A stretch of DNA of 64,000 nt from Sabulibacter ruber (GCF_017355955.1 NZ_JAFFID010000001.1:1240001-1304000); one strand, 5' to 3'; positions 50,801-59,669 are shown, counted from the first letter of the stretch. Notes: a model not told the origin generated them from the sequence alone. Program-made: numbers and translations.

Positions 50801-50917
50801 GAAGGCCCGCAGTCCGGAGCGTTCATCGTACACCCCATTGCGCGGGAAGGTCTCCTGTGCCCGGCTCTGCAGCGACATAGCCGCTACCACCAGCACGGAG
50901 AGAAATACTTTTTTCAT
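47864..50917 (-). CDS. tandem amidohydrolase, inactive N-terminal and active-looking C-terminal barrel
   Basis: A 1017-aa secreted protein (signal peptide residues 1-20). Two amidohydrolase modules follow each other. In the first (about 25-420) the metal motif reads GFVDPFTSYG (91-99), without HxH. In the second (about 565-985) it is intact: PGIIDEHSHIAL with His624/His626, later CHSYVQSEINML, FTHILEGYKVAD and the Asp in AINSDDAEMARRLNQE. Between them is a beta-sandwich-like insert (about 430-540). The family acts on amide or ester bonds in small molecules or peptides; the substrate is not known. First gene of a two-gene operon. Confidence 0.9.
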   Translation of the reverse strand: MKKVFLSVLVVAAMSLQSRAQETFPRNGVYDERSGLRAFTNATIFVDYQTKLENATLVIKDGKVVAVGTKVAVPQGAMVTDLKGKTVYPGFVDPFTSYGVPTPPARSFSFNSPPQAESKKEGAFNWNQAIRPETNAVELFKVDAKAAEELRKLGYGAVLTIHQDGIARGTASLVALADKRENQVVLLDKAAAALSLDKGSSTQEYPSSLMGSVALLRQTYLDAQWNAKNADKEQNLSLKAFNEANSLPQIFEVSNKLNAVRADKVGDEFGYQYIFKGQGDEYQMLPQIKATNAAYILNLNFPDAYNVEDPYDARRVGIEEMKHWEMAPANPALLVKEGVAIAFTSADLRDKSRFLPNLRKATLYGLPEQQALKALTYTPAKLLKADKYVGSLREGMQANFVVASGNLFDPTTLLLENWVQGQGYKITETPGDFRGVYTLKVGNQPERRMLISGTPEKPELKVVAQDTLKGSLSLSGELLTMAFAPAKNGKESIRLTGWYTGKGFQGEAQLPDAQTVKWTALLSEAATQQAKRDTARSRPNNALDMGKLTFPFAAFGRTELPKAETVLIKNATVWTNEKEGKLENADVLLRNGKIAQVGKNLSANGARVIDGTGKHVTPGIIDEHSHIALDGVNEGTQAVTAEVRMADVVNHEQVNIYRQLAGGVTTSQLLHGSANPIGGQSAIIKLRWGQAPEKLLFEGADPFIKFALGENVKHSNRSPQYNVRFPQTRMGVEQVMVDAFQRAKEYQKAWASYNKLSKSAKAKTPAPRRDLELETLSEILKDERFITCHSYVQSEINMLMKVADQMGFKVNTFTHILEGYKVADKMKARNIGASTFSDWWAYKMEVKDAIPYNAAIMHNVGVTTAINSDDAEMARRLNQEAAKTMKYGGVSEEDALKMVTLNPAKLLHLDDKVGSLKAGKDADVVIWNEHPLSIYARPEKTFVDGIAYFDLEEDQRLQNEQEKERLRLINKMLAAKARGERTQTAAPSRRGVAQVLHCEDLTTEGEETYQESEYSQK

Positions 50918-51016
50918 GAGAGCTTGTGTAAAGGTTTGTTTGTGAGAATGTAGTTGTATGGAACAGGAAAAATAAGGAAAACAAACCCGTAAAAAAAGAA
51001 CTCCACCAGATATTCT

Positions 51017-51052
51017 GTTTCTTTAATATTCTGGCAAAAACAGCCCAGAAAC
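51017..51052. repeat. 36-nt dispersed element, copy 13
   Basis: GTTTCTTTAATA, then TTCTGGCAAAAA, then CAGCCCAGAAAC. The left stem is degenerate; the right half is conserved. Confidence 0.55.
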
Positions 51053-51070
51053 ACAAACAATTTATCAAAC

Positions 51071-51104
51071 AAAAAGCCCGATCCTGCGCGGACCGGGCTT
51101 TTCT
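51071..51104 (-). terminator. terminator of the permease gene
   Basis: AAAAAGCCCGATCC and GGACCGGGCTTTT arms flank a short GC-rich loop; minus-strand reading ends in a T tract, 22 bp after the permease stop. Confidence 0.88.
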
Positions 51105-51125
51105 ATGGAGTGATTTTTACAGCAA

Positions 51126-52676
51126 TTATAGGTTGTTCTCTTTTCTGATCACGCTGTGCTTTTTGCCGTAGGTGAAGTAGATAACAATACCAATGGCCAT
51201 CCAGCCCAGGAGTCGGTACCAGGTTTCAGCCGGCAGACCAGCCATCATACCCAGACACACCAGAATACCCAGGATTGGCACCAACGGCACCAACGGCGTC
51301 TTGAACGGACGCGGACGGTTTGGCTCTTTCACGCGCAGGTACCAAACCCCGGCACACACAATCACGAAGGCCAGCAACGTACCGATAGATACCAGGTGAC
51401 CCAGTTCATCCACGGAGAAAGCACCAGCCACCACCGCGCAGATAGCACCGGTTAAGATAGTACTCACGTGCGGAGTTTTGAATTTAGGGTGCAGTCTGCC
51501 AAATACCGGAGGCAGCAACCCGTCTTTAGACATGGTGTAGAAGATACGCGGCTGAGACATCAGCATCACCAGCATCACGGAAGAAAGACCCGCGATAGCA
51601 CCAATTTTGATCAGGTCACGCAGGAACGTGTAACCGGTTTTCTCAATACCCACGGCAATCGGCTCGGCTACGTTCAATTGGCTGTAGTGCACCATGGCAG
51701 TCAGAATACCAGACACCAAGATGTACAGGATGGTACAGATCACCAGAGATCCCAGGATACCGATAGGCATGTCTCTCTGGGGGTTTTTGGCTTCCTGGGC
51801 AGTAGTAGAAACGGCGTCAAACCCGATGTAGGCGAAGAAGATTACCCCAGATGCCCGCACAATACCGCTCCAGCCATACTCGCCAAAACCGCCTTTGTTT
51901 TCAGGGATGAAAGGAGTCCAGTTCTCAGCGGCTTCTGCGCTGTGGCCAAACAGGTAATTGGCACCCGCCAGGATAAACAGCAACACCACGCCCACTTTGA
52001 TCATTACCGCCAGGTTGTTGAATTTGGCAGACTCGCTCATACCAATCACCAACAGGATGGTTACCAACGCGATAGCCACGGTAGCTACCAGGTTGAAGAT
52101 ACCGGTTGCGTGCGGAAGCGTGGCAATATCAATGCCTTGCTCGGCCAGGGAAGAAGTTAATTGCTCGGTAATACGTACCCAGGAATGAGTGTCTGGTAAC
52201 TGTACCATTTCCACGCCCACGGCATTGCTCCACTGTGGCGGAATGTTGATGCCTAAGTCGCGGAGGAAGGACACCACGTAACCAGACCAACCCACGGCCA
52301 CCGTAGCCGCCCCGAAGAGATATTCCAGGATCAAGTCCCACCCGATGATCCAGGCCACAAACTCACCCAGGGTGGCGTAGCCGTACGTGTAAGCAGATCC
52401 CGCAATTGGAATCATAGAAGCGAATTCAGCGTAGCAAAGACCAGCGAATGCACAGCCAACCCCTGCCAGGATAAACGCCAGCACAATGGCTGGCCCGGTG
52501 TACTGCGCCGCAGCACTACCCGTTAACACGAAAATACCAGTACCAATGATAGCCCCTACCCCCAAGGCTACTAGGTTACCCGGACCCAGGGTCCGTTTCA
52601 GGTTGTGCGCCCCTTCACTAAAGGCGTCTGCGCTAAGCTTGTCAATTGACTTCCTAGCGAAAAGTTGGTTTGCCAT
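51126..52676 (-). CDS. APC-family amino-acid permease
   Basis: A 516-aa protein with twelve hydrophobic helices. The first helix carries the substrate loop GVGAIIGTGIFVLTG, and helix 6 carries FFAYIGFDAVSTTAQEAKNPQRDMP, both signatures of the cationic amino-acid transporter branch of the APC superfamily. The long periplasmic loop between helices 3 and 5 (PQWSNAVGVEMVQLPDTHSWV) is usual for the Bacteroidota members. It imports amino acids or exchanges them with protons. Single gene. Confidence 0.93.
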   Translation of the reverse strand: MANQLFARKSIDKLSADAFSEGAHNLKRTLGPGNLVALGVGAIIGTGIFVLTGSAAAQYTGPAIVLAFILAGVGCAFAGLCYAEFASMIPIAGSAYTYGYATLGEFVAWIIGWDLILEYLFGAATVAVGWSGYVVSFLRDLGINIPPQWSNAVGVEMVQLPDTHSWVRITEQLTSSLAEQGIDIATLPHATGIFNLVATVAIALVTILLVIGMSESAKFNNLAVMIKVGVVLLFILAGANYLFGHSAEAAENWTPFIPENKGGFGEYGWSGIVRASGVIFFAYIGFDAVSTTAQEAKNPQRDMPIGILGSLVICTILYILVSGILTAMVHYSQLNVAEPIAVGIEKTGYTFLRDLIKIGAIAGLSSVMLVMLMSQPRIFYTMSKDGLLPPVFGRLHPKFKTPHVSTILTGAICAVVAGAFSVDELGHLVSIGTLLAFVIVCAGVWYLRVKEPNRPRPFKTPLVPLVPILGILVCLGMMAGLPAETWYRLLGWMAIGIVIYFTYGKKHSVIRKENNL

Positions 52677-52827
52677 AAAATGCGTAAAAGTTAGGGAATA
52701 GTTTGTTTGTTGTTCGCTTTGTAAAAGGCTTGAAGGGGCTAATATAAGTACTTTTCGCTAGAACCCATGCCGCCAAAACATTTTAGGACGGTTTTGGATT
52801 GATCTGCTAGCCTAATTGGGCTCTGGT

Positions 52828-52863
52828 GTTTACAGGCCCCTTTCCTGAAAAGAAGTCAAAAAC
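52828..52863. repeat. 36-nt dispersed element, copy 14
   Basis: GTTTACAGGCCC, then CTTTCCTGAAAA, then GAAGTCAAAAAC, with flanking GT/AC extending the pairing. Confidence 0.6.
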
Positions 52864-52933
52864 ACGGCCCTTTGTGTGCGGCACTCCTGCCTCGCTTTAA
52901 ATAATACAGTTTTGAACTCTTCCTTCCTGAAAA

Positions 52934-53566
52934 TCAGGAAGAATGGAAAAGACCGGCCGTGACCAGGCCATGCACGCCAAAACCTCCCTCCAGGTATCCT
53001 CCTACCTTCTTCCCTACCTGCACGCCAAACACATTCAGATGTCCTAAGAAACCGGCCTCTAACTGATGCCAGGTTTCGGCGGTTTCTATTGATTTGGTTT
53101 CCTCCTGAAACAGTACCAGCCCCAGGGATACTCCGGAGTACAGCCTTGCCCTATGAGAACGCGCCCATGTGAACTGCACCGTAGGCATGAGGGTATAAAA
53201 CCGGGCTCTTTCTTCCTGGGCTATGGTGCTCTGCACATTTCCCGCCTGATCCCGGGACAACCTATCGGCCACGGCACGAATGTAGGTATAGGAGGCCGCT
53301 CCGCCGATGTTCCATTTGGGATGGACCGTTCTGGAGTAAGTCACTAGCACCGGCCCCACCAGGGGCCTGACCCTCGCCTCAACGGGGAACAAGAAAGTAA
53401 AGGAATTATCTAACCTGGTGGAGATCTCCTGCAGGGAAAGCGTCACATAGCCAACTTGTAAAAGATTTCTCCTTTCTGGCGGCGCCTCCTGGGCTTTGCT
53501 GTTTTGACCGATGAACAGGAAAAAGACACCAAAAACAAGCAGTAGCAGAGGTTTGCGGAGGGTCAT
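52934..53566 (-). CDS. secreted hypothetical protein, probable outer-membrane barrel
   Basis: A 210-aa protein; the start at 53566 (MTLRKPLLLLVFGVFFLFIGQNSKAQE) gives a signal peptide. Alternating strand pattern (LLQVGYVTLSLQEISTRLDNSFTFLFPVEARVRPLVGPVLVTYSRTV, RARLYSGVSLGLVLFQEETKS, GVQVGKKVGGYLEGGFGVHGLVTAGLFHSS) suggests a small barrel. No named family. It is divergent from sbcD. Confidence 0.72.
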   Translation of the reverse strand: MTLRKPLLLLVFGVFFLFIGQNSKAQEAPPERRNLLQVGYVTLSLQEISTRLDNSFTFLFPVEARVRPLVGPVLVTYSRTVHPKWNIGGAASYTYIRAVADRLSRDQAGNVQSTIAQEERARFYTLMPTVQFTWARSHRARLYSGVSLGLVLFQEETKSIETAETWHQLEAGFLGHLNVFGVQVGKKVGGYLEGGFGVHGLVTAGLFHSS

Positions 53567-53727
53567 GAATCGGGAGAATTTGCCTTGCTCAAGATATTCA
53601 ATAAACCTGAGACTCAACCATATTGAAAATCAACCTCAAACAATTTACCGGCCCAGCAGGGCTAGGGATACGGTCGGCTTTTTGTATCTTCGTCTGATCT
53701 ATACAGCAAGGGCAGCACAGAAACGGC

Positions 53728-54987
53728 ATGATACGGGTATTACACACAGCAGATTGGCACTTAGGACAGCGTTTAGCCAACCAGGAACGAACCGAAGAAC
53801 ACCGCAATTTCCTGAAATGGCTCTGCCAGACCATCTGCGACGAGAAGATTGACCTGCTGCTCATTGCCGGCGATGTGTTTGACACGGGTTTCCCGTCTAA
53901 CACCGCCCTGAAGCTGTACTATGATTTCCTGCGCGAGGTCAAAGACACCTGTTGCCAGGAGGTGGTGATCATTGGCGGCAACCATGACTCGGTCTCTACC
54001 CTCAACGCTCCGGCTGAGTTCCTGAAACACTACAAAGTGCACGTGGTAGGCGGTGCGCCCGCCAACTGCCAGGACCAGGTGATTGTGATTTCGTCTGAGG
54101 CCGGCGAGCCGCAGCTGGTGGTGTGTGCCGTCCCGTTCCTGCGCGACAAAGACGTGCGCCTCTCCGTGCCCGGCGAGACTTCTGAGGAACGGGAACTCCG
54201 CCTGAAACAGGGCATCTGCGACCACTACACCCAACTGGTGCCCCACATTCAGGAGTACAAACAACAGGGTATTCCCGTGCTGGCAACCGGGCACCTGTTT
54301 GCCGCCGGCAGCAGCGCCTCAGACAGCGAGAAGGAAATCCACGTGGGAAATCTGGGCCAGATTGCCGGAGATCAGTTCCCCGCAGAGTTTGACTACGTAG
54401 CCCTGGGCCACCTGCACCGCCCGCAGGTAGTGAACCAGATGCCGCACATCCGCTACAGCGGTTCGCCCATTCCGTTGAGCTTCTCCGAGATCACCGACCG
54501 CAAGCAGATCGTCATTCTGGATTTGGAAAACGGCAAGCTGACGCAAATCCACGAGAAGCCCATCCCCTGCTGGCGAAAACTGGTCCGGTTCAAAGGCACC
54601 ATTGACGAAGTGTTCCCCAAGATCATCGCGTACGACAACGGCGATCTCTCCTATCCCGCCTGGGCCGAGGTGCAGCTCCAGTACGAACACAACCTGCACG
54701 ACCACACTGCCAAACTCCACGAGGCCTTCGCCCTGCAGCCCAACGTGCAGTTGCTCATCCACCGCCCCCTGCGCACCATCACCTCCCAGAGCCTGGACCA
54801 ACAGGTACAACCAGAACAGGACCTGGCCGACCTGAAACCGAAGGAGGTATTCCTGAAGAAATGCGAAGAGGCCCTGGACGAAGGCACCTTTGAAGACCTG
54901 GTCTCCACCTTTGACGAACTGCTGGAACTGATGCCACAGAAAGAAGAAGCGCTTATCAACGGAAGCCAGCTAGAGATCAACTTGTAA
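53728..54987 (+). CDS. sbcD: exonuclease subunit SbcD
   Basis: A 419-aa Mre11-type nuclease. All phosphoesterase motifs are present: LHTADWHLG, LLIAGDVFDTG, VIIGGNHDS, LATGHLF and ALGHLHRPQ. A C-terminal capping domain follows (LVRFKGTIDEVFPKI). With the ATPase SbcC it opens hairpins and degrades palindromic DNA and protein-blocked ends. No sbcC gene follows; the next gene is convergent and unrelated, so SbcC must lie elsewhere. Start at ATG 53728. A 32-bp perfect inverted repeat lies about 100 bp downstream. Confidence 0.95.
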   Translation: MIRVLHTADWHLGQRLANQERTEEHRNFLKWLCQTICDEKIDLLLIAGDVFDTGFPSNTALKLYYDFLREVKDTCCQEVVIIGGNHDSVSTLNAPAEFLKHYKVHVVGGAPANCQDQVIVISSEAGEPQLVVCAVPFLRDKDVRLSVPGETSEERELRLKQGICDHYTQLVPHIQEYKQQGIPVLATGHLFAAGSSASDSEKEIHVGNLGQIAGDQFPAEFDYVALGHLHRPQVVNQMPHIRYSGSPIPLSFSEITDRKQIVILDLENGKLTQIHEKPIPCWRKLVRFKGTIDEVFPKIIAYDNGDLSYPAWAEVQLQYEHNLHDHTAKLHEAFALQPNVQLLIHRPLRTITSQSLDQQVQPEQDLADLKPKEVFLKKCEEALDEGTFEDLVSTFDELLELMPQKEEALINGSQLEINL

Positions 54988-55001
54988 TGAGGTCGGTGAG
55001 C

Positions 55002-55037
55002 GTTTCGTGTCTGCTTTCTGCAAAACAAGCCTGAAAC
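55002..55037. repeat. 36-nt dispersed element, copy 15
   Basis: GTTTCGTGTCTG, then CTTTCTGCAAAA, then CAAGCCTGAAAC, with an additional C/G pair outside; 15 bp after the sbcD stop. Confidence 0.7.
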
Positions 55038-55089
55038 GGGAAGTTCCTGGCGGAAGCTTGGCTTTACTTTCCATGGACCTTCTATGGCC

Positions 55090-55221
55090 CCTTCTATGGC
55101 GCGGAAGTTACTTCCGTGCCTTTAGCATGTTAGAGAGGCACGGAAGTAACTTCCGCGCCATAGAAGGTCATTTCGCCTTTAGAAACTTCAGGAAGTCACG
55201 GAAGTAACTTCCGCGCCATAG
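55090..55221. repeat. perfect 32-bp inverted repeat plus third copy
   Basis: 55090-55121 is the exact reverse complement of 55136-55167 (loop 14 nt). A 25-bp direct copy of the second arm (from CACGGAAG to GCCATAG) recurs at 55197-55221. Each unit contains the self-complementary GGAAGTTACTTCC. The decamer CCTTCTATGG also occurs at 55078-55087. Located between convergent sbcD and the next gene; strong enough to terminate transcription or extrude a cruciform. Confidence 0.9.
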
Positions 55222-55235
55222 TCTGGAAGGATTAA

Positions 55236-55901
55236 CTAGCTTCTAATAAAACGTCTCAACAATCTAGTAAATAAACCCTCAGATACCTTTGCGTCTTTCT
55301 TAGTTACATGTATCAATTCAAAGAGACCAAACCGCCTTATTTTGATCGTGGTATCTATGGTTATCTCGTTAGTCCGGAGATCTAGCTCAAAGCCAACATT
55401 AACATCCTGGTGGTATTCATACGATGACAGATGGCCAATTGCACAGTCACCTTTCTGTTCCGTAAAGTAAATCCCATCTACCCAAAAGTCTGGCTTTATG
55501 GACTTTATGTTTCTGCCGCTGTCAATAGAATAGATACAGTCCGATGTACCAATTAAAAAGTACTCGGGGTGAATGGTATGGATTGCGCTCGTGATCAGGG
55601 GAACGTTTTCAAGTTCTGATACAACTTCCTTAGTATGTACGTCCACCAGAACCCCTTTTCCACCTGCCACCACAAGCGAGGTTTCATTCACTGTATCAGT
55701 TAGGACAGCATCTAAGGGTTCATTTTGTCTGGAGAAACACCCTACCCATTCTTCATAGTCATTGTCTGTGAACTTCACCCAAAGTGGAGAGACGAATGCT
55801 TCTCCAAAATGGCGCTCCGCATAATAGCCTGACGGTGGGGTGGATGCAAGAATTTCGGCACTCATTTGGGTTCTTTGCTTGTGAGCGTACTGTTTCTTCA
55901 T
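55236..55901 (-). CDS. hypothetical cytosolic protein
   Basis: A protein of up to 221 aa (ATG at 55901; an internal MSAEILASTPPSG at 55865 is also possible). No signal peptide or known motif. Repeated short strands with G-x-x-x-x-V-D patterns (VVAGGKGVLVDVHTKEV, TIHPEYFLIGTSDCIYSIDSGRNI) look like propeller blades, and it ends in a basic tail (LFTRLLRRFIRS). It starts six bases after the aldehyde dehydrogenase stop on the same strand, so the two may be co-transcribed. Confidence 0.68.
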   Translation of the reverse strand: MKKQYAHKQRTQMSAEILASTPPSGYYAERHFGEAFVSPLWVKFTDNDYEEWVGCFSRQNEPLDAVLTDTVNETSLVVAGGKGVLVDVHTKEVVSELENVPLITSAIHTIHPEYFLIGTSDCIYSIDSGRNIKSIKPDFWVDGIYFTEQKGDCAIGHLSSYEYHQDVNVGFELDLRTNEITIDTTIKIRRFGLFELIHVTKKDAKVSEGLFTRLLRRFIRS

Positions 55902-55906
55902 GTTTT

Positions 55907-57352
55907 TCAGGAAACACCCCCAAAACACATATACTTGATCTCCATGAAATAGTCCATGCCGTACTTGGAGCCTTCGCGACCGAAGCCTGATTCCTTGATA
56001 CCTCCAAACGGGGCGAGTTCCGTGGAGATCAAGCCTTCGTTGATGCCTACCATGCCGTATTCCAGGGCCTCGGCTACGCGCCAGCAGCGGTTCACGTCGC
56101 GGCTGTAGAAGTAGGAGGCCAGGCCGTACTCAGTATCGTTGGCCATTTGGATGGCTTCTTCCTCGGTGCTGAACCGGAAAATAGGTGCTACCGGTCCGAA
56201 GACCTCTTCGCGGGCAATCAGCATCTCGGGCGTGGCACCGGCTACTACGGTGGGCTGGAAAAACAGTCCTTCCATACTTTCGCCGCCGGTGGTAATCTTC
56301 GCGCCTTTGGTAACGGCATCCTGGATGTGCTCTTTCACCTTCTTCACGGCCCGGTCATGGATGAGCGGACCAACCTGTACCTCGGGGTCCAGCACGTTGC
56401 CGGTCTTCAGGCCCTGCACGGCTTGGGTGAATTTCTCCACAAAGGCATCATACACGCTGTCCTGCACCAGAATGCGGTTCACGCAGACGCAGGTTTGTCC
56501 GTTGTGCCGGAACTTGGAAACCAAAGCCCCTTTCACGGCGGCGTCCAGGTCGGCATCGTCAAAAACAATGAAGGGGGCATTACCGCCCAGTTCCAATGAC
56601 AATTTCTTTAAGGTGGAAGCGCACTGGCTCATCAGGATCTTGCCCACGGGCGTAGAGCCGGTGAAGGAGAGTTTGCGCACTTTAGGGTTCTCGCAGAGTT
56701 CCTTGCCCACTTCGCTGCTGTCGGTGGAGGTGACAGTATTGTAGACGCCCGGCGGGAAACCGGCTTTCTCGGCTAAATACGAAATGGCCAGACCGGTGAG
56801 CGGCGTTTCGGAAGGCACTTTCACGATGACGGGGCTCCCGGCGGCCAGCGCAGGGCCCACTTTGCGGGTGATCATGGCCAGCGGAAAGTTCCAGGGCGTG
56901 ATGGCCGCCGCCACCCCTACTGACTGTTTGATCACCACCAGCCGGCGGTCTTTGGTATGGGCGGGAATCACATCGCCGTAGGCGCGTTTGGCTTCCTCGG
57001 CAAACCACTCAATAAAAGAGGCGCCATAGTTCACCTCGCCCAGGCTCTCGGCCATTACCTTGCCAGATTCAATGGTCATGATGCGGGCCAGTTCCTCTTT
57101 GTGCTCCATGATGAGATTAAACCAGTTCCGCAGCAAAGCCGCCCGTTCCTTGGCGGTCAGGTCGCGGTAGGCGAGCCAGGCGGCATCGGCGGCGTTAATG
57201 GCCTGGCGAACATCCTCGCGGTTCATGTCGGGCACGGCGGCAATTACTTCTCCGGTGGCAGGGTTTATGACATCAAAGGTTTTCCCGCTGGCGGCTTTGG
57301 TCCACTGCCCGTTAACGTAGGCCTCGGTTCTGATCAGATTATTTGTTTCCAT
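55907..57352 (-). CDS. NAD(P)-dependent succinate-semialdehyde dehydrogenase-like aldehyde dehydrogenase
   Basis: A 481-aa aldehyde dehydrogenase. Catalytic Cys in FRHNGQTCVCVNRILVQD and general-base Glu in LKKLSLELGGNAPFIVFDDAD are intact; the cofactor motif GSTPVGKILM and the ITPWNFPLAMITRKVGPALAAG block are typical of the GabD branch. The MVGINEGLISTELAPFGGIKESGFGREGSKYGMDYFMEIKY ending fits succinate-semialdehyde dehydrogenases. It would feed GABA or semialdehyde carbon into the TCA cycle. No GABA transaminase is adjacent. Confidence 0.92.
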   Translation of the reverse strand: METNNLIRTEAYVNGQWTKAASGKTFDVINPATGEVIAAVPDMNREDVRQAINAADAAWLAYRDLTAKERAALLRNWFNLIMEHKEELARIMTIESGKVMAESLGEVNYGASFIEWFAEEAKRAYGDVIPAHTKDRRLVVIKQSVGVAAAITPWNFPLAMITRKVGPALAAGSPVIVKVPSETPLTGLAISYLAEKAGFPPGVYNTVTSTDSSEVGKELCENPKVRKLSFTGSTPVGKILMSQCASTLKKLSLELGGNAPFIVFDDADLDAAVKGALVSKFRHNGQTCVCVNRILVQDSVYDAFVEKFTQAVQGLKTGNVLDPEVQVGPLIHDRAVKKVKEHIQDAVTKGAKITTGGESMEGLFFQPTVVAGATPEMLIAREEVFGPVAPIFRFSTEEEAIQMANDTEYGLASYFYSRDVNRCWRVAEALEYGMVGINEGLISTELAPFGGIKESGFGREGSKYGMDYFMEIKYMCFGGVS

Positions 57353-57882
57353 TGTGTTGCTTTTTGCATGGTTTGAAGCAGCGCTTCTAACTGGTGTTGG
57401 CCTTAGGCTTCGGCCAGGTTACCTTATAAGAAAGCCGGTGTCCCTTCTTTCCCCAACAAGTCAATAACCGGTCAGGCCAAAACTACACCTAGTTTCCAAT
57501 ACTCTTTCTGTTTTAGCAGAGTTATGGCAAAATCACGCTTAAATCCGCAGCCCTCTTCTTCATTAGACCCGCAGGTGGAGGAGAACTCCTGAAAGGGTTT
57601 GGCAACAACCGAGCTTGATCAATTTAAACTTGATTTCAAATCAGGAAGTTGGCAGATAGGAGTCCGGCTTGATAGACAAATCCTATTATGATATAAATAT
57701 TATCAATTTGAACTACAGCAACCTAGCGGCCACCTTTGAGTATAAGTAATGATGAAGCAACCCTCTGGATCTGCTTATTTTTTCAGTAAAACCTTTTAAA
57801 GGATTTTTGAAGAAGGCTTCCAGAATCCTGAAGTATTGGAGTACCATTCAACACATTCATCCAACCAAACCATTAACCAAGC
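57353..57882. other. 530-bp divergent region between aldehyde dehydrogenase and catalase
   Basis: No coding frame supported. A degenerate dispersed element may lie at 57510-57544 (GTTTTAGCAGAG ... CACGCTTAAAT). The right part (57650-57760) is AT-rich with a candidate catalase promoter. Confidence 0.5.
57707..57738 (+). promoter_or_regulatory. candidate catalase promoter
   Basis: TTTG at 57707-57710, 20 bases, then CACCTTTG at 57731-57738: the Bacteroidota TTTG/TAnnTTTG layout with the first T of the -7 box changed. It is 145 bp upstream of the start codon, so a long leader would be implied. Confidence 0.35.
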
Positions 57883-59502
57883 ATGGTGAACGAACAAAAT
57901 CAAACTCCAGGCCAAAACGGTAACGGACAAAGCAACGGTACCGGCGGCAACTCTACCTTGACCACCCGCCAAGGCCACCCCGTAACCGACAACCAGAACA
58001 TCAAAACGGTAGGTAACCGCGGGCCGGCCACCATGGAGAACTACCACTTCATTGAAAAAATCTCTCACTTTGACCGGGAGCGGATTCCAGAGCGCGTGGT
58101 GCATGCCCGTGGCGCTGGGGCTCACGGAGTGTTTGAAGCGTACGGTACTGTGGGCAATGAGCCCATCGCGAAGTATACTCGCGCCAAATTGTTCCAGCAA
58201 AAAGGAAAGCAGACTCCGGTGTTTGTTCGGTTTTCTACCGTAGGCCACGGCGGTCACTCCCCGGAAACCCTGCGTGACCCGCGTGGGTTTGCCGTTAAGT
58301 TCTACACCGAGGACGGTAACTGGGACTTGGTGGGCAATAACCTGAAGATCTTCTTCATCAGGGATTCCATGAAATTCCCAGATCTGATTCACTCTCAGAA
58401 GCCAGACCCGGTAACCAATATCCAAAGCGGTGAGCGCATCTTTGACTTCATCGCCAATACCCCAGAATCTACCCACATGGCAACGTTCCTGTTCTCGCCA
58501 TGGGGTATTCCGGCCAACTACCGTCAGATGCAAGGTTCTGGCGTGAACACCTACAAGTGGATCAACGAAGCCGGCGAAGCCGTGCTGGTGAAATACCATT
58601 GGGAGCCGTTGCAGGGCATCCGGAACCTGACCCAGGCCGAGGCCGAAAGCATCCAGGCCAAGAACTTCAACCACGCTACCCAGGACCTGTTTGAAGCCAT
58701 CAAAGAAGGAAACTTCCCGCAGTGGGAGCTGTGCGTGCAGATCATGAGCGACGATGAGCACCCAGAACTGGATTTCGATCCGCTGGATGACACCAAACTG
58801 TGGCCGGTAGATCAATTCCCATTCCTGCCGGTTGGTAAAATGACCCTGAACCGCAACCCTGTTGACTATTTCAACGAGGTAGAGCAGTCGGCGTTTGGTA
58901 CCGGGGTGTTGGTAGACGGCCTGGGCTTCTCTGATGATAAAATGCTGCAGGGCCGTACGTTCTCTTACTCAGATACCCAACGGTACCGCGTAGGACCTAA
59001 CTACCTGCAACTGCCTATCAACGCGCCAAGAACCCACGTGGCCACCAACCAGCGGGGCGGCCAGATGTCTTACAAAACCGACTTCGCCGAAGGCCAGAAC
59101 CCGCACGTAAACTATGAGCCATCCTTCCTGGGCGGCTTGAAAGAAGCACCTAAGGCTGGTAAAGACGATTCGCCACGCTATGAGGCTAATTTGGTACGCC
59201 AGAAAATTGACCGTACCAATGACTTCAAGCAAGCCGGTGAGACCTACCGCAACTTTGAAGACTGGGAGCGTGATGATTTGATCTTCAACCTGGTGACTAC
59301 CCTGAGCACCTGCGACAAACGCATTCAGGACAAAATGATTGAGCACTTCACCTTAGCCGATGAAGACTACGGCAGACGCGTAGCCGAAGGTCTGCGGGCT
59401 AACATCAAAGACCCATCAGACAAAGGACCAATTGGAGCTACTTCGCCTAAAGAAGGCGTGGAAGCCGCGAAGGAGAAATCCCACGAGGCAAAACCGTATT
59501 AA
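57883..59502 (+). CDS. clade-3-type monofunctional catalase
   Basis: A 539-aa catalase. Active-site His in [19 protein letters not shown], active-site Asn in [24 protein letters not shown], and the haem-ligand Tyr in [23 protein letters not shown] are all present. Length matches small-subunit catalases with a short N-terminal Asn/Gly/Gln-rich extension (residues 1-30). It breaks down hydrogen peroxide. A terminator follows 24 bp after the stop. A long frame on the opposite strand is a codon-bias shadow. Confidence 0.96.
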   Translation: MVNEQNQTPGQNGNGQSNGTGGNSTLTTRQGHPVTDNQNIKTVGNRGPATMENYHFIEKISHFDRERIPERVVHARGAGAHGVFEAYGTVGNEPIAKYTRAKLFQQKGKQTPVFVRFSTVGHGGHSPETLRDPRGFAVKFYTEDGNWDLVGNNLKIFFIRDSMKFPDLIHSQKPDPVTNIQSGERIFDFIANTPESTHMATFLFSPWGIPANYRQMQGSGVNTYKWINEAGEAVLVKYHWEPLQGIRNLTQAEAESIQAKNFNHATQDLFEAIKEGNFPQWELCVQIMSDDEHPELDFDPLDDTKLWPVDQFPFLPVGKMTLNRNPVDYFNEVEQSAFGTGVLVDGLGFSDDKMLQGRTFSYSDTQRYRVGPNYLQLPINAPRTHVATNQRGGQMSYKTDFAEGQNPHVNYEPSFLGGLKEAPKAGKDDSPRYEANLVRQKIDRTNDFKQAGETYRNFEDWERDDLIFNLVTTLSTCDKRIQDKMIEHFTLADEDYGRRVAEGLRANIKDPSDKGPIGATSPKEGVEAAKEKSHEAKPY

Positions 59503-59526
59503 GCTTACTTTTTGAAAAACGCACCT

Positions 59527-59556
59527 AAAAGCCACCTCTATTGAGGTGGCTTTTTT
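59527..59556 (+). terminator. terminator of the catalase gene
   Basis: GCCACCTC (59531-59538) pairs with GAGGTGGC (59543-59550) around TATT, followed by six T. Confidence 0.92.
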
Positions 59557-59669
59557 GTTTGAATGGCCCACCCCAAAGGGAACAGACCTTAGTACCGGTG
59601 AACCAAGCCAGCGCCTTCCCGTTCCTGTACAAGAACTGATAGATTAGATTAAACAGAAGCAAAATCAAG

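Noticed and set aside
55090..55221. Inverted repeat as the end of an insertion sequence
   Set aside because: The two arms enclose only 14 bases and no transposase or target duplication is present.
57796..58815. 339-codon minus-strand open frame
   Set aside because: Antisense to the catalase gene, whose active-site motifs are unambiguous.
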